Of a stretch of DNA of 64,000 bases, positions 50,965 to 59,662 are shown piece by piece. The first letter of the stretch is position 1, and each line of letters begins with the position of its first letter. The notes under the pieces are model-generated. The model had not been told where the DNA came from. It worked only from the letters and a program-made list of their open reading frames with translations, and did not search any database. The position numbers and the translations under genes are program-made. Source of the stretch: Rhodococcus sp. 14-1411-2a (GTDB taxonomy: Bacteria; Actinomycetota; Actinomycetes; Mycobacteriales; Mycobacteriaceae); NCBI RefSeq assembly GCF_002259485.1, contig NZ_NPGA01000007.1:1-64000 (forward strand). Direction: 5' to 3'.

Positions 50965-51900
50965 TCAACCAGGTGCCGCCGCAGCGGGACGCAGCACGAA
51001 ATGGTCCTGCCATATCGTGTGCAAGACCATTTCTGCTGGTGCGTCGGATGTCTCGTCGATGTGAATGCGCCCGGACAGGGCAACGTACATCGCGTCGAGC
51101 ATCACCTGCTGGTAGTCCTCGGGCAGGCCTCTCGGTGGATCGATGTCGGTGGCGAGCGGAATCGCCACCTCCCGCAGATCTGCCAATTGTTGAGCGACGA
51201 GGGTCAGATCGATTGCCCCGCGCACACTACTGCCCTGGGTGATGTCCTCGTGCTCACGCGTCATCCGGGTGACGGCTACGGCGTCGGCGATCAGTCGAGC
51301 GGAGTCGGATTCGCTACGGAGACCCACGATGCCGCGTTCCGCTTCGGCATCCTGGTAACCGATGGCCAGACGACACAGACGGTCGTGGACGCTCGTCGAC
51401 AGGCGCGTCGTACCGACGTTGTCGTAAGGGTTCATAGATGCCACGAGGCGGAACGTCGGTAACGCGTGCACAGTGCCGACGCGCGGGACCACGATGCGTC
51501 GTTCTGCCATCGCGGTGAGAAGCGTGTTCAGGGTGTCCTCGGGTGCGCGATTGAACTCTTCGATGTAGAGGAAACCGCCGGTGCGCATCGCGTCGATCAG
51601 CGGTCCCGCTACGAAGTTGTCCTCGCTGTAGTCCTCGCGAAGAACCCGAGCCGGGTTGTGGTGACCGACAATTCGGGCCGGTGTCAGATCGGCGTTGCCC
51701 TCGACGAAGAACAGCGGAATGGACCACTCGGATGTGATCGCGCCGAGCAGCGTGCTCTTGCTGGTGCCGGGCGGGCCCTCGAGGAGCAGGTCCCGCCCGG
51801 CCGCGACCGCTGCCAACAGGAGGTCGAGTTCACGGTCTCGACCCACGAGGTGCGCAGCAATCCGCCGGCGCACCTCACCGATCGACGCGGTAGCAGTCAT
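50965..51900 (-). CDS. MoxR-type AAA+ ATPase
   Basis: The 311-aa protein has Walker A LLLEGPPGTSKSTLLGAIT, a Walker B-like FLYIEEFNRAPEDTLNTLLT and sensor/arginine blocks (PTFRLVASMNPYDNVGTTRL). MoxR ATPases work with VWA proteins to activate metal enzymes or assemble complexes. ATG 51900 overlaps the SDR stop (51897-51899), so translation is coupled to the upstream mycofactocin-type SDR. The VWA gene lies 69 bp after its stop. Confidence 0.9.
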   Translation of the reverse strand: MTATASIGEVRRRIAAHLVGRDRELDLLLAAVAAGRDLLLEGPPGTSKSTLLGAITSEWSIPLFFVEGNADLTPARIVGHHNPARVLREDYSEDNFVAGPLIDAMRTGGFLYIEEFNRAPEDTLNTLLTAMAERRIVVPRVGTVHALPTFRLVASMNPYDNVGTTRLSTSVHDRLCRLAIGYQDAEAERGIVGLRSESDSARLIADAVAVTRMTREHEDITQGSSVRGAIDLTLVAQQLADLREVAIPLATDIDPPRGLPEDYQQVMLDAMYVALSGRIHIDETSDAPAEMVLHTIWQDHFVLRPAAAAPG

Positions 51901-52730
51901 TTGACCGTGTACCCCGCATCGACAGGAAGCGTTGCACCCGTGATGTATCGCGCATCGTCGGAGACCAGGAACGCTATCGCGTTGGAGATGTCGATTGCCT
52001 CGATCCACGGCACCGGCAGCGTGTTCGTGGTCTGGAAGATCGGTGCCGACTTCTCTCGCGACGGGTTCGGATCGTCGGGAGCGAACAACCCCCACGTCTT
52101 GGGATTCTGAATCATGACGGTGTCCACACCGGTCGGATGAACGGTGTTGACGCGAATACTGTGCTGTCCGAATTCGTTTGCGAGAGTGCGCATGATGCCG
52201 ACGACGCCGTGCTTGGTCGCGGTGTAGTGCACCGTGTTCGGTGTGCCCTTGAGGCCCGCCGTCGAACTCGTCAGCACGATGGAACCACCGCGACCGCCGG
52301 CGATCAGATGCGGCAGAGCAACTTTGCACGTGTTCCAGACGCCCGTGAGGTTGACGTCGATCATGTTCTGCCATGCGTCGTCGGTGATATCGAGGGCAGG
52401 CGCAATCTCGAACACTCCCGCATTGCCCAGCACGATGTCGAGGCGTCCGAGTTCGGCGACGCCGTCGTCGACGGCCTTTCTCAGCGCGGCAGAATCACGC
52501 ACGTCGGCCTTGGTGGCGACGATTCGCCTGTCGAGCGCTTCGACCTGCTTCACCGTTTCGGCGAGGTCCGCTTCGGTCGACGGCGGATACATTTCGATGG
52601 TGTCGACCGGTCCGCACAGGTCGACTGCGATGATGTCCGCGCCCTCCTGCGCGAGACGTATGGCGTGACTCCGCCCCTGACTGCGAGCGGCCCCGGTGAT
52701 GAATGCGACTTTGCCTTCCAGCTTGCCCAT
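51897..52730 (-). CDS. Mycofactocin-type short-chain dehydrogenase
   Basis: The 277-aa protein has GKVAFITGAARSQGRSHAIR (NAD-binding TGxxxxxG), VLGNAGVFEIAPALD, Ser-Tyr-Lys catalytic residues near GSIVLTSSTAGL and VHYTATKHGVVGI, and the ending ARYITGATLPVDAGYTVK. The start, with the insertion after IIAVDLCGPVDTIEMYP, is the mark of mycofactocin-coupled SDRs, which hold a non-exchangeable nicotinamide and pass electrons to mycofactocin. It is a tandem paralogue of the next gene and overlaps the MoxR gene. Confidence 0.9.
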   Translation of the reverse strand: MGKLEGKVAFITGAARSQGRSHAIRLAQEGADIIAVDLCGPVDTIEMYPPSTEADLAETVKQVEALDRRIVATKADVRDSAALRKAVDDGVAELGRLDIVLGNAGVFEIAPALDITDDAWQNMIDVNLTGVWNTCKVALPHLIAGGRGGSIVLTSSTAGLKGTPNTVHYTATKHGVVGIMRTLANEFGQHSIRVNTVHPTGVDTVMIQNPKTWGLFAPDDPNPSREKSAPIFQTTNTLPVPWIEAIDISNAIAFLVSDDARYITGATLPVDAGYTVK

Positions 52731-52739
52731 GTCCGTCTC

Positions 52740-53561
52740 CTACTTGGCCAGGAAGCCGGCGTCGACGGGCAAGGTGACGCCGGTGACGTACCGCGCATCG
52801 TCGGACACCAGCCACGCGATGGCGTTGCTTATATCGATCGCTTCGAGCATCGGCACCGGAAGCAAATTGCCGAGCATGGCTGTGGCGTCGGGGTTTTCGG
52901 TGAGGAACTTCTGCATGACGTCGTTGACGACCATCGGCGTGTTCACCCCGGTCGGGTGCACGGTGTTGACGCGTATGGAGTACTGCGCAAGCCAATTGGT
53001 GAACGTGCGCATCAACCCCACGACCGCGTGCTTACTGGCCGCGTAGCCGTCTCCGGCACCGGACCCGTTACCGCCCGCACCGGACAGGCCCTGAGTCGAG
53101 CTGGTCAACACGATCGACCCGCCCTGGCCCTTGGCGATCATGCTCGGAACCCCGGCCTGAACGGTGTTCCACACACCGAAGAGATTGACCTCCACCACAT
53201 CGCGGAAGGTCTTCACTTCGTCGGGGTTTTCGGCACCCTGGGGTGCTATTCCGGCATTCGCCAGAATGATGTCGATGGGTCCGAGTTCGGCTACCGCCGA
53301 GTCCACTGCCGCTTTCATCGCGTCGTAATCGCGGACATCGGCTTCCTTGGCGACGATGCGCCGATCGAGCGCCTCGACTTCTTTCACGGTCTGTGCGAGA
53401 TCTTCCGATGTGGCCATCGGATAGGCGACCGTATCGATCTGTGCGCAGATGTCGACCGCGATGATGTCGGCACCTTCTTGCGCGAGACGAAGCGCATGGC
53501 TACGCCCTTGTCCACGTGCTGCACCGGTGATGAAGGCTACTTTCCCGTCGAGCTTTCCCAT
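52740..53561 (-). CDS. Mycofactocin-type short-chain dehydrogenase, paralogue
   Basis: The 273-aa protein is a close tandem paralogue of the SDR downstream: GKVAFITGAARGQGRSHALR, ADIIAVDICAQIDTVAYPMA, IILANAGIAPQGAENP, SIVLTSSTQGLSG, DGYAASKHAVVGLMRTFTNW and DARYVTGVTLPVDAGFLAK. The insertion after AVDIC... and the overall length match mycofactocin-coupled SDRs. It acts on an alcohol or diol/carbinol substrate of unknown identity. ATG 53561 follows AAGGAAG. Only 9 bp separate it from the next gene, so it opens the operon SDR-SDR-MoxR-VWA. Confidence 0.9.
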   Translation of the reverse strand: MGKLDGKVAFITGAARGQGRSHALRLAQEGADIIAVDICAQIDTVAYPMATSEDLAQTVKEVEALDRRIVAKEADVRDYDAMKAAVDSAVAELGPIDIILANAGIAPQGAENPDEVKTFRDVVEVNLFGVWNTVQAGVPSMIAKGQGGSIVLTSSTQGLSGAGGNGSGAGDGYAASKHAVVGLMRTFTNWLAQYSIRVNTVHPTGVNTPMVVNDVMQKFLTENPDATAMLGNLLPVPMLEAIDISNAIAWLVSDDARYVTGVTLPVDAGFLAK

Positions 53562-53807
53562 GATCGAACTTCCTTGATCGTCGGATGAAAACGGTACGAG
53601 CGCAGAACGCTTCGACGATTGGCCGGATACGTCCGCGGCAGGATGTCCGATGTGAAGGACATGATTCGACGCTATATGACACCCAGTGCACATGTGGCCG
53701 AATTACTTGAATCGTTGTTGATTTACGTTCCGTGGACGCGAGAACAGGACGACCGATTCAGACGTGCACACGCAGTGAAGTATCGAAGTGAATTGCGCGC
53801 CGAGCCG

Positions 53808-54299
53808 TCACGAACCCTGTCGCCGCTGCAGGCCGTCGCCGTGTTCGAGCGCCTCACGGATTCGGCCGAGCAACGCAGTGGCGTCACGAAGGGTGCGTTG
53901 CTCGGCCGGCGTCAGGTCGTCGAGGATATTCACGAGAAGCCCCTCTGCCGCAATGTCGTAGATGCGCAATTGCTCTCGGGCAAGATCGGTGAGGCCGACG
54001 CGCATGCTTCGAGCATCCGAGTCGTCGGGTCGGCGAGCGACGAGCCCGTCCGATTCCATCGTTCGGACGAGGTTGCTGATCGTTGGGCGAGCCAACCCCA
54101 GCTGACGTCCGAGCGCTGTGGGGCCCTCCCACTTGTCCGGAAAGAGTCGCCGCAGGATCTCGATCTGTGCGTCGGGCAGGGCTTTGAGCCCCGCGCGGGA
54201 GCGGGAGGCGTTGAGCAGCACGCGCCGGAAGGGGCCAATCTCCTCGCTGAGATGGCGGGCAATATCGGCGAGACCGGGTGCGCTGTCGGAATCGTCCAC
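53808..54299 (-). CDS. MarR family transcriptional regulator
   Basis: The 163-aa protein starts at GTG 54299. The winged-helix core reads [80 protein letters not shown]. It is divergent from the phenolic acid decarboxylase gene with 65 bp between them, which hold two short palindromes (54305-54320 and 54328-54340). It is the likely repressor of that gene, with a hydroxycinnamate as the probable ligand, in the way PadR/MarR-type regulators respond to such acids. Confidence 0.88.
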   Translation of the reverse strand: MDDSDSAPGLADIARHLSEEIGPFRRVLLNASRSRAGLKALPDAQIEILRRLFPDKWEGPTALGRQLGLARPTISNLVRTMESDGLVARRPDDSDARSMRVGLTDLAREQLRIYDIAAEGLLVNILDDLTPAEQRTLRDATALLGRIREALEHGDGLQRRQGS

Positions 54300-54304
54300 C
54301 GCGC

Positions 54305-54340
54305 CAGACTACTCAGTCTGAATTTAGGTTTGCAACAAAC
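54305..54340. promoter_or_regulatory. Two palindromes between MarR and decarboxylase genes
   Basis: CAGACT-ACTC-AGTCTG (54305-54320) and GTTTG-CAA-CAAAC (54328-54340) lie in the 65-bp gap between the divergent starts (54299 and 54365). The first starts 5 bp from the MarR start; the second is 24 bp before the decarboxylase start. They are good candidate sites for the MarR regulator; which one is used is not known. Confidence 0.7.
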
Positions 54341-54364
54341 GCATTTCTGGGTGATCATGGAATC

Positions 54365-54892
54365 ATGAGCATTCACACCAGCGTTGCCGACCCCACTCCC
54401 GAACAAGCCCTGGACTCGATCCTCGGCCATCGGTTCATCTACACCTACGCCAACGGGTGGCAGTACGAGATGTACGTCAAGAACGCCACCACCATCGACT
54501 ACCGGATCCACACCGGAATGGTCGGCGGCCGGTGGGTCAAGGGACAACAAGTCGATCTCGTCGGACTCGGCCGCGGCGTGTACAAGATCTCGTGGAACGA
54601 GCCCACCGGCACGAGCGTCGTCGTCAACGTCGTTCCCGAGGACCGCGTACTGCACGGCACCATCTTCTTCCCTCACTGGGTGGAACTCGACGGGTCCAAA
54701 ACCGTCCTGTTTCAGAACGACCACCTCGACGAGATGCGTCAGTTCCGCGATCAGGGCCCCACCTATCCGATCTACGTCGTGCCGGAGTTCGCGCACATCA
54801 CCTTGTTCGAGTACGTCGGTGTCGACGACGACACCGTCATCGACACAGCACCCGCTGACTTACCGGCAGGCTTCGCCGACCGGAGCAACTGA
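54365..54892 (+). CDS. padC: Phenolic acid decarboxylase
   Basis: The 175-aa protein matches the length and sequence of bacterial phenolic acid decarboxylases. [20 protein letters not shown] carries the Tyr pair (Tyr26/Tyr28), [20 protein letters not shown] the Arg (Arg47), and [20 protein letters not shown] the catalytic Glu (Glu79). The enzyme decarboxylates p-coumarate, ferulate or caffeate to the vinylphenol with no cofactor. ATG 54365 is used. The next gene (esterase) starts 1 base after its stop, so they form an operon, and the divergent MarR gene probably controls it. Confidence 0.93.
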   Translation: MSIHTSVADPTPEQALDSILGHRFIYTYANGWQYEMYVKNATTIDYRIHTGMVGGRWVKGQQVDLVGLGRGVYKISWNEPTGTSVVVNVVPEDRVLHGTIFFPHWVELDGSKTVLFQNDHLDEMRQFRDQGPTYPIYVVPEFAHITLFEYVGVDDDTVIDTAPADLPAGFADRSN

Positions 54893-54893
54893 G

Positions 54894-55682
54894 ATGAACA
54901 TCCATAACCCCGGCGTGGCCACGCTCACGCTCCCCCACCGTGGGCAGGTGATCCGCGGCCACGAGTATCGACCCACGAACTCCGACAGAACAGCGCCGTC
55001 CGTTCTGATCGTGCACGGCTTCAGCGACTCGAGCATCGGACCACAGCGTCTCTTCGTGCAGATCGCTCGACGCCTCGTCGAAGCGGGAGCAGTCGTCCGC
55101 GCGTACGACCGACTCGGCCACGGCGTCAGCGACGGAGAGTTCGAGGACATCACCCTGCGCGACGAGGTCGAGCAGGTGTCGACCATGATCCGGGAGTTCG
55201 CTGCCGATCGATCTGCACCGGTGCACGTTCTCGCCCACAGCCTCGGCGCAGTGGAAGCGGCAATGGCGGCCACGCTCTTGTCCGACCGTGTCGCCAGTCT
55301 CACCTTGTGGTCACCTGCAGGCGTTGTCGTCGACGACATCACCGTCAAGCACGAGATCCAGGGCCAGCCCATCGATTCCGTCGCACAGAACGGCGGCTTC
55401 GACTTCGGCGGCATGTGGCTCGGACTGGCATTTTTCGACGACATCCGCAATGGCCTCGATGTGTACGAGGCTGCGGCCGGATACGACGGCCCCGTCGACA
55501 TCGTCCACGGCACGGCAGACCGGATCGTGCCGCTCGAGTACGGATGCCGTTACGCAGAGTCGTTGCCACACGCGACATTCACCGAGGTCACCGGTGCCGA
55601 CCACACCTGGTCATCGCGTGCGTGGCGAGGCGAACTTCTCACGCGTCTGCTGTCGTTCCTGGGGTTACCGGACGCTGGGTGA
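54894..55682 (+). CDS. Alpha/beta hydrolase, feruloyl/cinnamoyl-esterase-like
   Basis: The 262-aa alpha/beta hydrolase has SVLIVHGFSDSSIGPQRLFV (oxyanion region), the nucleophile elbow VHVLAHSLGAVEAAMAATLL (Ser in HSLG), DIVHGTADRIVPLEYGCRYA (Asp) and TEVTGADHTWSSRAWRG (His). Its overall pattern is that of cinnamoyl/feruloyl esterases such as Est1E/LJ0536-like enzymes. Encoded one base after padC, it likely frees a hydroxycinnamic acid from its ester so that PadC can decarboxylate it. It converges with the TetR gene 26 bp downstream. Confidence 0.85.
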   Translation: MNIHNPGVATLTLPHRGQVIRGHEYRPTNSDRTAPSVLIVHGFSDSSIGPQRLFVQIARRLVEAGAVVRAYDRLGHGVSDGEFEDITLRDEVEQVSTMIREFAADRSAPVHVLAHSLGAVEAAMAATLLSDRVASLTLWSPAGVVVDDITVKHEIQGQPIDSVAQNGGFDFGGMWLGLAFFDDIRNGLDVYEAAAGYDGPVDIVHGTADRIVPLEYGCRYAESLPHATFTEVTGADHTWSSRAWRGELLTRLLSFLGLPDAG

Positions 55683-55708
55683 GCAAGGCTCCGGCGCGAG
55701 TCCGTCGA

Positions 55709-56431
55709 TCACGATTCCGATCGATCCCGAGCCAGGATGCGTTCGAGGTAATCGAGATCCTCGCGGAGCATCGAGATCGCACGTTCGGGCCCCTCGGGTA
55801 CGAGAGGCGTTCCGCTGTCCTGGACGACGGTCCGCAATGCCATGTCGGCGAGTTGAGTGGCCACACTCCGATCGGCGTCCGGGTCACCGCTCTGATGCCA
55901 CCAGGCGACCCAGTTGAGCATGCCGATGATGCCGAGTGCTGCTGTGCGCGGGTCGACAGGCCTGAATTCCCCTGCCCTGACGCCATTTTCGACGACCGTC
56001 ACGAACTCCTTGAGCACGTGCCTGCGACTCTGCTGGTACGTCCGCGAAATCTCCTCGGGCAGATCGGCTTCCGACCTGATGATGAGCTTGAAGCGGTCGG
56101 CGGTTTCGGCCTGGTTCAGGGCGATCGCGGTGGCCATCTTGCGTAGCTTCTCGGTAGGGCCGAGATCGGATCGCGCATTGATCTCGTGCAGAACTGCGGC
56201 CGGGGTCTCGGTGCTCTCGCTGATCAGGCGCGAGAGTAGCTCGTCCTTGTTCGCGACATAGTGATACAGCGCCGGGCGGGTCAGACCGGTCGCGTCCGCG
56301 ATGTCCTGCAGTGTGGTGCTGGCAAAACCCTTCTCGGCGAACAATCGCGTGGCCTGGTCGAGAATTTGCTTCTCGACCAGCTCCCGACGCGGATTGCGCG
56401 CCGATCCTCGTGGTGAGTCCTCGCGTGTCAT
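55709..56431 (-). CDS. TetR family transcriptional regulator
   Basis: The 240-aa protein has HTH residues LVEKQILDQATRLFAEKGFA, STTLQDIADATGLTRPALYH, YVANKDELLSRLISESTETP. The C-terminal TetR_C-like domain includes LGIIGMLNWVAWWHQSG, common in regulators of aromatic and acyl-CoA catabolism. ATG 56431 lies 16 bp after the stop of the monooxygenase gene in the same direction, so it is probably the last gene of the HyuA-HyuB-ligase-monooxygenase operon and its repressor. The operator should be upstream of the first gene, beyond the window. Confidence 0.9.
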   Translation of the reverse strand: MTREDSPRGSARNPRRELVEKQILDQATRLFAEKGFASTTLQDIADATGLTRPALYHYVANKDELLSRLISESTETPAAVLHEINARSDLGPTEKLRKMATAIALNQAETADRFKLIIRSEADLPEEISRTYQQSRRHVLKEFVTVVENGVRAGEFRPVDPRTAALGIIGMLNWVAWWHQSGDPDADRSVATQLADMALRTVVQDSGTPLVPEGPERAISMLREDLDYLERILARDRSES

Positions 56432-56447
56432 GACCGAAGAATAACCG

Positions 56448-57986
56448 TCACCGTCGTCGAGAACCGACAAACACGAGGTGGGTACGCGCACTGACCAGAC
56501 CTGCCACCGCATCGGACAAACACTCCTCCGGCACGTCGACGACGACGAGCGCACCGGTGCTGCGCATCATTCGCTCCGCGACATCGAGTCGGGTCAGGAC
56601 GTGATCACGCTCGCCGGACCCCGTCAACCACACCGTGGAACTTGCCCTGGACTCGTCGACGATGGCCGTCGCCTTCTCGTTCCACGCAGATTCGACGTCG
56701 ACGGAGACCACCGTCGTCGTCGGGTCTTCGCGCAGATCGGGCGGGGCGAATCGATCGGAAAACGACCGCCCACCGTGTTCGATGCGCCGCGAGAGGATCC
56801 AGCGGGACACATCGGCAGGAACCTCCGAGTCCGCGGGAACCCGCGCGTAGCTCGCGATTCCCTTCCACGCCACCTCGGGAGCAGATTCGAGGAATCGCTC
56901 GAGACCGACCTTTCCGGCGCGCGTCATGTACGCCACCATCAGTTGGTCCACGGGCAGATCCATGCGCTGCGGAAAGGACTCCCACCACTGTTCACTTCGC
57001 ACGGCAATCTGCTGAAGGTGTTCGACCGCGGGGCGACGCACCCGTTCGTACTCGGTGAGGGCATCGCCGACGGTCGCAGCCGACGCCAGTGCCGCATCGA
57101 GGGCGATGGCGTCCTCCATCGCCAGCTTCGTTCCCGATCCGATCGAATAGTGCGCAGTGTGCGCGGCGTCTCCGAGAAGAACTATGTTGTCCACCGACCA
57201 CTTTCGACACTTGACCGTTCGGAACTGCATCCACCGGGTCCGGTTTCCGATGAGGCTGTGATCCTGAAGAGTGACGGAGAACGCTTTCTCGAGATAGCGC
57301 AACGATGCCTCGTCGCTGTGGGCTGCGCCCGTGGCAGTAGTTGTGACGTCGAAGCCCGCCCGGTGCCAGGTATCGAGATCCGTCTCGATCAGGAACGTAC
57401 TGCGATCCGGCGCATAGGGATACGCGTGGGCAACGAACGTGCCGTGCTCGGTGGTGACGGGTACGAATATGGCGCTCTCTAGTGCGAAATCCGTTCCACA
57501 CCAAAGGTAGAGGCCTGTTCCGGTGGTGATGTCGGCACCGAATCGACCGTCGGCCGTACGGGTCGCGCTGTTGATTCCGTCCGAGGCGATCACGAGGTCC
57601 ACATCGAGGTCGGCGGGTTCGCGGCGTTCGCCGAACTCCAGCCGAACTCCTGCATCGCGCGCTTGTTCCTGCAATACGGACAGCAGAGACGTCCGCGCTA
57701 TCGCGAGAAGATCACCGTGAGCCAAGCGGGCCGTTCTGTTCCCTACCTGCATCGACATCTCGTGTGAGTACGCTTGAGCGACAATCGCATCGAGTGACGC
57801 AGCGTCGGCCTGACGGAGATTCCGCTGTGTCCGTGAGGCGAGGCCGACTCCGAACCCGAACGTGGTGTCCGGTGAACTCTGTTCGTAGACGGTGATCTCC
57901 GCCTTGGGATTGGACAGTTTCAGCAGCCGTGCGGCGTAGAGGCCGCCGGGGCCCCCGCCGATGACTGCGACGCGGTCGAGTTTCAT
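56448..57986 (-). CDS. FAD monooxygenase of the salicylyl-CoA/anthraniloyl-CoA hydroxylase type
   Basis: The 512-aa flavoprotein starts MKLDRVAVIGGGPGGLYAAR, the FAD fold, followed by LKLSNPKAEITVYEQSSPDT, a start shared by salicylyl-CoA 5-hydroxylase (SdgC-like) and 2-aminobenzoyl-CoA monooxygenase N-domains. IVLLGDAAHTAHYSIGSGTK is the second FAD/ribityl motif, with H-Y-S-I-G-S-G as in that group, and ADVSRWILSRR follows near the C-terminus. It should hydroxylate an ortho-substituted benzoyl-CoA (or related aryl-CoA) with NAD(P)H and O2. ATG 57986 overlaps the ligase stop (57983), so ligase and hydroxylase are translationally coupled. Confidence 0.85.
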   Translation of the reverse strand: MKLDRVAVIGGGPGGLYAARLLKLSNPKAEITVYEQSSPDTTFGFGVGLASRTQRNLRQADAASLDAIVAQAYSHEMSMQVGNRTARLAHGDLLAIARTSLLSVLQEQARDAGVRLEFGERREPADLDVDLVIASDGINSATRTADGRFGADITTGTGLYLWCGTDFALESAIFVPVTTEHGTFVAHAYPYAPDRSTFLIETDLDTWHRAGFDVTTTATGAAHSDEASLRYLEKAFSVTLQDHSLIGNRTRWMQFRTVKCRKWSVDNIVLLGDAAHTAHYSIGSGTKLAMEDAIALDAALASAATVGDALTEYERVRRPAVEHLQQIAVRSEQWWESFPQRMDLPVDQLMVAYMTRAGKVGLERFLESAPEVAWKGIASYARVPADSEVPADVSRWILSRRIEHGGRSFSDRFAPPDLREDPTTTVVSVDVESAWNEKATAIVDESRASSTVWLTGSGERDHVLTRLDVAERMMRSTGALVVVDVPEECLSDAVAGLVSARTHLVFVGSRRR

Positions 57987-59662
57987 GGTTGCCTCTCGAG
58001 CTTCGCGGCGATGTCCAGCCGCAAACGCTTCTTGTCGATCTTGTTGACGTTGGTTCGAGGAAGCGCGTCGAGCCATTCGAGGCGCTCCGGCCATTTGAAC
58101 TTGGCCACACCGAGACCCGCGAGATGCTCCTGCACGTCGGCCATCGTCAACGGGTCCCCGTCGGTGACGAGATACGCGCACGTCTTCTCGCCGAGTCGAG
58201 GGTCGGGCATCGCGACGACGGCCGCGCCCACGATCGCCGGATGGTCGAGGAGGAGCAGTTCGACCTCCTCGGCATTGATCTTCTCGCCGCCGCGGTTGAT
58301 GAGGTCCTTGATGCGCCCCTCGATCGTGATGTACCGCTCGCCTTCTACGACGGAGATCGACGCCAGATCGCCGGTCCGGTAGAAGCCGTCCGAGGTGAAG
58401 GCAGTCCGATTGTGCTCGGGGGCCCCGAAATACCCGGTGATCGTGTACGGGCCACGGCAACACAATTCGCCGACTTCCCCGTCGGACAGCTCGATCTCCG
58501 TGCCGGGATCGAGGATGCGCACCTCGTCCTCGGCGCAGACAGGAGTGCCGACGGTGGTGATTCGAGCGTGGCGAGGGGCGGCTACCGGGGTGACGGTGAG
58601 CAGCCCCTCGGACATCCCGAACAGCTGACCCGCCCAATGGTCTCCGCCGTCGTCGACGCGGTCCATCAGCGCCGGTGACACTTTGGCCCCGGACAGGATC
58701 ACGTGCCGCAGACGCCCACGCACCCGATCGAACTCGGGACTCAGTACGGCCTGGTAATGACCGTGGCCGATCAACACCTCGGTGGCCTCCGCACGCTCCA
58801 TGAGGTCCAACGCCGATCCGACATCGGCGGTGGAGAGCACGAGACACGCGCCCACCGAATGCGAGGCGTGCAGACCGCAGGCAATGCCTGCGTTGTGCAC
58901 GATGGGTATCAGATGGGCGACGCGGCTGTCCGACGTCCACTGCAGCCGCTGCGCATACATGAGTGCGTTGTTCCAGTATTCGGCATGGATCCGCGGAATG
59001 ACCTTGGGTACTCCCGTTGTGCCGCCGGACAATTGGAACGCAACCACATCCTCGGGAGCCGTCTCGGCCTCGATGGCTTCGACGAGAGCTCGGGCCTCGT
59101 CGGGGTCGATGTCGCGGCCGATGTCCTCCAACCGCAGTCCGTCACCTTCGTTCGCCCCGACCGTCACCACGTGGCGAACGGTCTCGCTCCCTGCGGCGTG
59201 TTCGTGGGCGAACGAGACCAGGTCGAACGACGGCAGACCGGCTTCGACCACGTGCGCGACCGCGCCCACCGCGGCACCGATGTGCGCGATCTCGTGCATT
59301 CGGTGCGCGGCCAGTGTGGCGACCGGAACCAGTCCGGCCTTGATGCAGCCGTACCAGGCCAGCACCGTCTCGAGCCGGTTCGTCATCTGGAACAGCACAG
59401 GGTCCAGGCGCACCAGTCCCTGTCGAATCAATCCGGCGGCGATGGCATCGGTACGACGATCGAGTTCGGCGAACGTCATCGAGCCCTCGGCGCTGATGAT
59501 CGCGAGCCTGTCGGGATACCGAAGTGCGATGTCGTGGAACCGGCGACTCGTGGGAAGTGAGCTCCACGAACCACTCCGGCGGTAGCCCTGCGCGCGATCC
59601 TCCGGGTATCCCACCAGCCTGCCGTCCCAGTCCGAGTGGGTCGTCTCCGTGGTCACCGTCAT
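57983..59662 (-). CDS. Aryl-AMP/CoA ligase of the salicylate/2,3-DHB type
   Basis: The 559-aa adenylating enzyme has VAFQLSGGTTGVPKVIPRIH (P-loop), FGMSEGLLTVTPVAAP (A5), GYFGAPEHNRTAFTSDGFYR then TGD (A7), GRIKDLINRGGEKINAEEVE (hinge) and PRTNVNKIDKKRLRLDI (catalytic Lys). It resembles EntE/DhbE/MbtA and salicylate-CoA ligases. His256-Asn257 in IPIVHNAGI sits where DhbE has its His-Asn pair; in DhbE that Asn contacts the 2-hydroxyl of the ring. It may bind a 2-hydroxy- or 2-aminobenzoate. No siderophore NRPS or isochorismate genes are near, so a catabolic CoA ligase is more likely than siderophore priming. Confidence 0.88.
   Translation of the reverse strand: MTVTTETTHSDWDGRLVGYPEDRAQGYRRSGSWSSLPTSRRFHDIALRYPDRLAIISAEGSMTFAELDRRTDAIAAGLIRQGLVRLDPVLFQMTNRLETVLAWYGCIKAGLVPVATLAAHRMHEIAHIGAAVGAVAHVVEAGLPSFDLVSFAHEHAAGSETVRHVVTVGANEGDGLRLEDIGRDIDPDEARALVEAIEAETAPEDVVAFQLSGGTTGVPKVIPRIHAEYWNNALMYAQRLQWTSDSRVAHLIPIVHNAGIACGLHASHSVGACLVLSTADVGSALDLMERAEATEVLIGHGHYQAVLSPEFDRVRGRLRHVILSGAKVSPALMDRVDDGGDHWAGQLFGMSEGLLTVTPVAAPRHARITTVGTPVCAEDEVRILDPGTEIELSDGEVGELCCRGPYTITGYFGAPEHNRTAFTSDGFYRTGDLASISVVEGERYITIEGRIKDLINRGGEKINAEEVELLLLDHPAIVGAAVVAMPDPRLGEKTCAYLVTDGDPLTMADVQEHLAGLGVAKFKWPERLEWLDALPRTNVNKIDKKRLRLDIAAKLERQP

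Noticed and set aside
57983..59662. Siderophore biosynthesis role for the salicylate-type AMP ligase
   Set aside because: No isochorismate, carrier-protein or NRPS genes are present, and the gene overlaps an aryl-CoA-type hydroxylase gene, which favours catabolism.
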